From contig DLRQ01000082.1 of the NCBI GenBank assembly GCA_002501135.1, positions 21,492 through 32,798 on the forward strand: a stretch of DNA of 11,307 nt, read 5' to 3'. Positions within the stretch are counted from its first letter, which is position 1, and every line of letters begins with the position of its first letter. Of the stretch, positions 7,584-11,307 are shown one piece after another. The notes beneath the pieces were generated by a model that saw nothing but the letters and a program-made list of their open reading frames with translations, was not told where the DNA came from and ran no database searches. The translations under genes were made by a program, and so were the position numbers. This DNA comes from Candidatus Neomicrothrix sp. UBA7884. GTDB taxonomy: Bacteria > Actinomycetota > Acidimicrobiia > Acidimicrobiales > MedAcidi-G1.

Positions 7584-9366
7584 CCTTCGATTTGGGACGT
7601 CACCTCCGACCGCCGCGGAGATGGCTGCGGTCGAAGCGGTCGTCGCCGAGGTCGGTCCGGCCACCGTGACCGTCGGTGAACGCCTCGTGCTGGGTGGCCG
7701 GAGCCGTGCTGTTGCACGGCGCAACCTGTTGCTCCCTGCGCTGCATGCCCTCCAGCGAACTGTCGGTTGGATCAGCCCCGGCGGCCTTGACCACGTGTGC
7801 AGGTTGCTCGAGGTTCCACCGGCCGAGGCCTACGGGGTGGCGACCTTCTACCACCTGTTCAACCACTCGGAACCTGCGGCCGATTCCACCGTTCATGTCT
7901 GCGACGACATCGCCTGTCGCGGTGTTGGGGCTCTGGGACTTGTCGAAGAACTGCGGGGAGTCGGTCTCCACGTGCGGCCCAGCCCGTGTCTTGGACAGTG
8001 TGAGCGTGGGCCGGCAGCCTTCGTTCAGCGGATCGGTGCCGCTGATCTGTCGGTCGCCGCCGCTGCGGTGGCTGATATTGAGGCAGCGATCGGGTCGTCC
8101 ACTTCTTCATCTTCGGTCGTTCTGCCGCAGGCAGGGTTGGACAGCCTTCGTCTCCTGGCACGGGTCGGTGTAGTGGACCCCGGGAGCCTCGACGACTATC
8201 TGGCACATGGCGGCTACTCGGCTCTCGAGGCGGCGATTGAAATGGGACCAGTCGGGGTGATCAGGGAACTGACGGCCTCGGGCCTCTCCGGCCGGGGTGG
8301 GGCGGCTTTCCCGACAGGGGTGAAGTGGCAGGCGGTTGCCGACCAGGTGGGTCGCCCGAAGCACGTCGTTTGCAATGCCGATGAGTCCGAACCGGGAACG
8401 TTCAAGGACAGGACCATCATGGAGGGTGATCCTTTCGCGGTCGTCGAGGCCATGACGATTGCCGGGCTCACGGTGGGAGCGGAACAGGGCTGGGTTTACG
8501 TGCGCGGCGAGTACCCGGTGGCCGCTGCCCGACTTGCCGGAGCCATCGACGCAGCCAGGGGCGCGGGCCTGTTGGGCAGCGACGTGGCCGCTTCAGGGCA
8601 TCGCTTCGACATTCAGCTACGGAGGGGGGCCGGTGCGTACATCTGCGGTGAGGAGACGGCCCTGTTCAACTCCATCGAGGGCTACAGGGGTGAGCCCAGG
8701 AACAAGCCTCCGTTCCCGACCACCCACGGGCTGTTCGGTGAGCCGACCGCAATAAACAATGTCGAGACCCTCGTGAACGTCCTCTCCATTGTCCGCGACG
8801 GTGGTGCGGCGTATGCGGCGCTGGGAACCGAGCGCTCACCGGGAACACGCCTGTTCTGCGTGAGCGGGAGGGTTGTGGCACCGGGCACCTACGAGCACGA
8901 GTTCGGCGTCACCCTCGGAGACGTTATTGGGGCAGCCGGCGGGCTGGCCGATGGCAGCGACCTGAAGGCGGTACTGCTGGGCGGAGCGGCAGGCTCGTTC
9001 GTGGGACCCGATTGGATGGATCTTCCCCTCACCCTGGAGGCAACCCGTGAGGCAGGTCTGTCCCTGGGTTCCGGTGTGGTGATGGTCTTCGACCAGACCG
9101 ACGACATCGTCGACACTGTGCGCCGGATTGCGGAGTTCTTCAGGGACGAGTCCTGTGGGCAGTGCGTGCCGTGTCGTGTGGGGACCGTGCGACAGGAAGA
9201 GGTCCTTGTGCGACTCAGAGGGGGAGGGTCGTTTCATGATGAGCGCGACCTGCTGGATGATCTGGGGTCCGTGATGCGTGATGCGTCCATCTGTGGGCTC
9301 GGCCAGACGGCGTCAGGGGCCATCCGTTCGGCCATCGATCTGGGCCTGTTGGGTGGTGTCTCGTGA
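7576..9366 (+). CDS. fdhB: NAD-binding formate dehydrogenase subunit: NuoE-NuoF fusion (FdhB-like)
   Basis: Diaphorase subunit of 596 aa that should pass electrons from the iron-sulfur subunit to NAD+. Residues about 15-170 are NuoE-like, with a thioredoxin-fold [2Fe-2S] site at Cys109, Cys114, Cys138 and Cys142 (VCDDIAC and PCLGQC). After a Ser-rich linker (174-180) comes a NuoF-like part: GRGGAAFPTGVKW (239-251) and NADESEPGTFKDR (267-279) for FMN/NADH, GAGAYICGEETAL (351-363), a SLBB-type stretch (about 425-505), and the C-terminal [4Fe-4S] site at Cys527, Cys530, Cys533 and Cys573. The GTG at 7576 was preferred because upstream codons lie inside the catalytic gene and are not family-like, and GGTGGAGG (7565-7572) sits just before it. 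It overlaps the catalytic gene by 8 bp, indicating coupling. Separate NuoE and NuoF subunits are usual in NAD-linked formate dehydrogenases, and fusions are also known. Confidence 0.9.
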   Translation: MPDLRFGTSPPTAAEMAAVEAVVAEVGPATVTVGERLVLGGRSRAVARRNLLLPALHALQRTVGWISPGGLDHVCRLLEVPPAEAYGVATFYHLFNHSEPAADSTVHVCDDIACRGVGALGLVEELRGVGLHVRPSPCLGQCERGPAAFVQRIGAADLSVAAAAVADIEAAIGSSTSSSSVVLPQAGLDSLRLLARVGVVDPGSLDDYLAHGGYSALEAAIEMGPVGVIRELTASGLSGRGGAAFPTGVKWQAVADQVGRPKHVVCNADESEPGTFKDRTIMEGDPFAVVEAMTIAGLTVGAEQGWVYVRGEYPVAAARLAGAIDAARGAGLLGSDVAASGHRFDIQLRRGAGAYICGEETALFNSIEGYRGEPRNKPPFPTTHGLFGEPTAINNVETLVNVLSIVRDGGAAYAALGTERSPGTRLFCVSGRVVAPGTYEHEFGVTLGDVIGAAGGLADGSDLKAVLLGGAAGSFVGPDWMDLPLTLEATREAGLSLGSGVVMVFDQTDDIVDTVRRIAEFFRDESCGQCVPCRVGTVRQEEVLVRLRGGGSFHDERDLLDDLGSVMRDASICGLGQTASGAIRSAIDLGLLGGVS

Positions 9367-10226
9367 ACGAGGTCAACGTGGGAGAACCACGCTCCCTCGT
9401 GGAGTTGACAATCGACGGCAACGTCGTGTTGGTGCCTGAGGGGTCGACCATCCTCGATGCCTGCCGCCGTGAGGACATCGACACGCCAACGCTCTGTTGG
9501 GCCTCGAACCTCACGCCTGTGAACGTCTGTCGCGTGTGTGTCGTCGAGGTCGAGGGGTCACGGGTGCTGGTTCCGTCGTGCTCCCGCCCGGTCGAGCCCG
9601 GGATGGTCGTGTCAACTGACTCCGAGCGGGTACGTACGAGCCGGAAGATGGTTTACGAGCTGTTGGCGTCGTCGGTTGAGATGGATCGTGCCGATGCATC
9701 GGTACATGCGTGGATGGAGCACTACGGAGTGAGACCCGAGCGGATGGGAGATCGTGATGAGATCGCCACGGTCGCCCAACCGCCGAAGGTGCAGGATGAC
9801 CTGTATGTCCGCGATTACGAGCGTTGCATCCTCTGTTACAAGTGCGTCGAGGCATGTGGCGACGATGCGCAGCACACCTATGCGATTGCCACGGCCGGCC
9901 GGGGCTTTGACGCCCACATCTCGACCGAGTCCGACGTGGCCCTGCCTGACTCGGCGTGCGTCTACTGCGGCAACTGCATCGGCGTGTGTCCCACCGGGGC
10001 CCTGGCCTTCAGGACGGAGTTTGATATGCGTGCCGAGGGCACTTGGGACGAGGATTCCCAGGAGGTGACCACCACCGTCTGTGCGTTCTGCGGGGTCGGC
10101 TGCAACCTGGAACTCCATGTACAGGACAACTCGATCGTGAAGGTCACCTCTCCCGCCGACCATTCGGTGACGAGTGGGCACCTGTGCATCAAGGGACGGT
10201 TTGGTTGGCAGCACGCCCAGAGCTAG
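9363..10226 (+). CDS. Formate dehydrogenase N-terminal iron-sulfur half (split FdhA N-part) as a separate subunit
   Basis: Protein of 287 aa corresponding to the N-terminal half of a NAD-linked formate dehydrogenase alpha chain. Order of clusters: plant-type [2Fe-2S] at Cys45, Cys56, Cys59, Cys73; a bacterial ferredoxin pair at Cys155/158/161/165 (CILCYKCVEAC) and Cys199/202/205/209 (CVYCGNCIGVC); then the molybdopterin-oxidoreductase [4Fe-4S] domain at Cys240/243/247 (VCAFCGVGC) and Cys275 in LCIKGRFGW. Lys277 matches the conserved Lys that links the cluster to the pterin. The chain stops eight residues after CIKGRF, exactly where complete enzymes run on into the sequence that begins the gene at 5685. 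No cysteine lies between 73 and 155, so the His-Cys cluster found in NuoG and in some formate dehydrogenases is missing. The GTG start at 9363 overlaps the stop of the NuoEF gene by 4 bp (GTGA). It should relay electrons from the Mo/W site to the NuoEF subunit. Confidence 0.9.
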   Translation: MNEVNVGEPRSLVELTIDGNVVLVPEGSTILDACRREDIDTPTLCWASNLTPVNVCRVCVVEVEGSRVLVPSCSRPVEPGMVVSTDSERVRTSRKMVYELLASSVEMDRADASVHAWMEHYGVRPERMGDRDEIATVAQPPKVQDDLYVRDYERCILCYKCVEACGDDAQHTYAIATAGRGFDAHISTESDVALPDSACVYCGNCIGVCPTGALAFRTEFDMRAEGTWDEDSQEVTTTVCAFCGVGCNLELHVQDNSIVKVTSPADHSVTSGHLCIKGRFGWQHAQS

Positions 10227-10230
10227 CCGG

Positions 10231-10256
10231 CTGGACCGGCCGGGAGTCCGGTTCAG
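10231..10256 (+). terminator. Hairpin between convergent genes, possible terminator of the formate dehydrogenase operon
   Basis: CTGGACCGG (10231-10239) can pair with CCGGTTCAG (10248-10256) through nine pairs, one of them G-U, around an 8-nt loop, starting 4 bp after the TAG of the iron-sulfur gene. Read on the minus strand the G-U becomes a C-A mismatch, so the stem is better in the plus-strand transcript. No T-tract follows, so it would be a non-canonical terminator. It also contains the stop codon of the convergent methyltransferase gene. Confidence 0.4.
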
Positions 10257-10885
10257 GCGTCGTTCGCCAACTTTGACAACACGACCACCCAGCCCTCGAT
10301 GCCAGCTCCCGGGAGGTGGTCGCCGTGTTCGCGAAATACGACTTCGGCGGTGCCGTCGGCTTCGATCGAGTTGAGTTCTGCGGGAAGGCTTCCCTCATCC
10401 CAGAAGTGGTCGTTGAGTCCAACGACCAGGGCTCCGCCGGGCCTGATAACAGCCAGCAGGTCACGTAGCACGGTGGCCTTCAGGTGGCCGAACGAGAAGA
10501 CGCCTACAGCAGCTACCGCGTCGTAGACATCGTGCGGCGGCTCAAGTCGCTGGTTCAGATCGGCTTCGAAGAGGTCGTCGTAGACGTCCGTCCTGTCGGC
10601 GAGTTTCAACATCGCAGGTGACAGGTCACAGCCGTCGATCGCAGTGAATCCGACCTCGCGCAGAGCCAGCCCTGAGAGGCCGCTGCCACAGCCGACATCT
10701 AGAACGCGGGCGCCATCGGGCGTAATCGTGGAGGCGAGAGCGACAGCGCATCGAGTTGGTTGGGCGTAGTTGTGTTGTCCTCCTATCTCAGTGTCATAGG
10801 TGACTGACCAGGCCTCGTAGTGGGCGCGTACCTGTTTGGTGGTCTCGAGGTCGTAGGCGGTTTCAAGAAAGTCCCTCTCGACCAT
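10253..10885 (-). CDS. Class I SAM-dependent methyltransferase of unknown substrate
   Basis: Cytoplasmic protein of 210 aa with the Rossmann-like methyltransferase fold. The AdoMet motif VLDVGCGSGLSG lies at 61-72, the acidic residue after strand 2 is Asp87 in GCDLSPAML, and a strand-4 segment YDAVAAVGVFSFGHL lies at 121-135. RPGGALVVGLNDHFW follows with the typical post-motif turn. The N-terminal YEAWSVTYDTEIG stretch resembles small methyltransferases of the METTL27/UbiE-like type, but I cannot name a substrate. On the minus strand, AAGGGG lies just before the ATG at 10885-10883. It converges on the formate dehydrogenase operon with 26 bp between the stops. It has no evident link to carnitine or formate metabolism. 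Confidence 0.8.
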   Translation of the reverse strand: MVERDFLETAYDLETTKQVRAHYEAWSVTYDTEIGGQHNYAQPTRCAVALASTITPDGARVLDVGCGSGLSGLALREVGFTAIDGCDLSPAMLKLADRTDVYDDLFEADLNQRLEPPHDVYDAVAAVGVFSFGHLKATVLRDLLAVIRPGGALVVGLNDHFWDEGSLPAELNSIEADGTAEVVFREHGDHLPGAGIEGWVVVLSKLANDA

Positions 10886-10903
10886 TCGGGTCCCCTTCTC
10901 TGT

Positions 10904-10921
10904 CGGCTGGCTGGCCAGCCG
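10904..10921 (-). promoter_or_regulatory. Hairpin/palindrome in the methyltransferase leader
   Basis: CGGCTGG (10904-10910) and CCAGCCG (10915-10921) form a seven-pair stem with a 4-nt loop, and the core GGCTGGCCAGCC is a perfect 12-bp palindrome. It lies 18 to 36 bp upstream of the methyltransferase start, just before the ribosome-binding site, so it could be an operator or an mRNA hairpin affecting translation. Confidence 0.35.
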
Positions 10922-10993
10922 GTCGAATAAGGTCGCTCACCGTAGTTCCGTGATTCTCCACGAACCGTGGCGTCTGTGCTGCTGGTTGGGTCC

Positions 10994-11010
10994 TTGCCAC
11001 ATAGTGGCAA
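10994..11010. promoter_or_regulatory. Perfect 17-bp operator-like palindrome
   Basis: TTGCCAC (10994-11000) and GTGGCAA (11004-11010) are perfect inverted repeats separated by ATA. The size and half-site spacing fit a dimeric helix-turn-helix regulator. It lies about 110 bp upstream of the methyltransferase start and about 155 bp upstream of the lipoprotein start, so it could serve either gene. The binding protein is unknown. Confidence 0.45.
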
Positions 11011-11106
11011 ATCGAACCTCCCTCTTCCCATTGCTGGATGTCATGGCTAGAGTGCCTCGCGTTACACCTACGGGGGCTCCCGTTGTGGCGACTCATGACG
11101 CCCTGC

Positions 11107-11136
11107 TGGACACCACCGGACCTGTGTGACTTTATT
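11107..11136 (+). promoter_or_regulatory. Candidate sigma-70-type promoter for the lipoprotein gene
   Basis: TGGACA (11107-11112) matches five of six bases of the -35 consensus. TTTATT (11131-11136), in the most AT-rich patch of the region, matches four of six of the -10 consensus with an 18-bp spacer. It ends about 30 bp before the ATG. This is a weak prediction because actinobacterial promoters vary. Confidence 0.3.
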
Positions 11137-11165
11137 TATCCGGCATGGATGGAGGACATACCGAA

Positions 11166-11307
11166 ATGGCAAGACATATGCGATTGACCGTCGCGTTGGT
11201 ACTGGGGTTTGCGCTCGTTGCATCAGCCTGCGGTTCTGACAGCGATGATGATGCTGCGGCTCCGGCTGCGACTACTGCGGCTCCGGCTGCTGCTGCGACT
11301 ACTGCGG
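11166..11307 (+). CDS. Lipoprotein N-terminus, probable solute-binding protein of a transporter (partial, runs off window)
   Basis: The first 47 codons are present. MARHMRLTVALVLGFALVASAC is a lipoprotein signal peptide: a charged start, a hydrophobic core and a lipobox ending at Cys22, which should be lipid-modified on the outer face of the membrane. The mature part begins GSDSDDD and continues as an Ala/Pro/Thr linker (AAAPAATTAAPAAAATTA). Such linkers commonly precede the binding domain of actinobacterial ABC-transporter substrate-binding lipoproteins, but no binding domain is visible, so the transporter role is inferred. GGAGG at 11151-11155 stands 10 nt before the ATG at 11166. An in-frame ATG at 11178 is a less likely start because it would shorten the charged n-region. 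The substrate cannot be read from this fragment. Confidence 0.75.
   Translation, partial: MARHMRLTVALVLGFALVASACGSDSDDDAAAPAATTAAPAAAATTA
11256..11303 (+). repeat. Imperfect tandem repeat encoding the Ala/Pro/Thr linker
   Basis: A 21-bp unit (11256-11276, seven codons AAPAATT) is followed by a 27-bp version (11277-11303) that differs only by two extra GCT codons. Another copy appears to begin at 11304. The whole-codon insertion shows the linker changing length in frame, probably by slippage. Confidence 0.75.

Larger units (their letters stand above)
10886..11165. other. Divergent intergenic region (280 bp)
   Basis: This region separates the leftward methyltransferase gene from the rightward lipoprotein gene, so both promoters should lie here. 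It contains a methyltransferase leader hairpin (10904-10921), a perfect 17-bp palindrome (10994-11010), a small hairpin ACGGG/CCCGT (11070-11083) and an AT-rich patch at 11130-11139. The short open frames in it look random and I see no tRNA or other RNA gene. Confidence 0.6.

Noticed and set aside
11256..11307. Tandem repeat at the window end as a CRISPR or mobile repeat
   Set aside because: The repeats are in-frame codons of a lipoprotein linker, without spacers or palindromic structure.

Overview
The window is GC-rich and densely packed, with GTG starts, strong Shine-Dalgarno sites and 4-bp ATGA/GTGA overlaps. At its right edge is a lipoprotein whose mature N-terminus is an Ala/Pro/Thr-rich linker. 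Together these suggest a high-GC actinobacterium, plausibly of the Acidimicrobiia. That placement is an inference from style and protein flavour, because no rRNA or marker gene is present.

Region 1 (about 1-5601, + strand) is a carnitine / gamma-butyrobetaine catabolic cluster. It holds the tail of an upstream gene (possibly a BKACE-type dehydrocarnitine-cleaving enzyme), an L-carnitine dehydrogenase fused to a hotdog thioesterase, an acyl-CoA dehydrogenase, an NDP-forming acyl-CoA synthetase and a very CaiD-like crotonobetainyl-CoA hydratase. A consistent route is: gamma-butyrobetaine is activated by the ligase, desaturated by the acyl-CoA dehydrogenase, hydrated by CaiD to carnitinyl-CoA and released as carnitine. 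Carnitine is then oxidised to 3-dehydrocarnitine and cleaved to betainyl-CoA, which the thioesterase domain hydrolyses to glycine betaine.

Region 2 (5685-10226, + strand) is a three-gene NAD-linked molybdenum/tungsten formate dehydrogenase operon with two unusual properties. The catalytic gene contains an in-frame TGA exactly where formate dehydrogenases carry selenocysteine, followed by a SECIS-like hairpin whose GGUC loop has the same spacing from the UGA as in E. coli fdhF. In addition, the catalytic subunit is split. Its N-terminal iron-sulfur half, including the [4Fe-4S] domain next to the molybdopterin site, is a separate gene at the far end of the operon, after a fused NuoE-NuoF-like subunit. 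The order C-half / NuoEF / N-half is a circular permutation of the usual E-F-A order. Formate arising from oxidation of the N-methyl groups of glycine betaine would link the two regions metabolically.

Region 3 (10227-11307) holds a convergent class I SAM-dependent methyltransferase on the minus strand and a 280-bp divergent intergenic region with a perfect 17-bp palindrome and other hairpins. It ends with the start of a lipoprotein gene that runs off the window.
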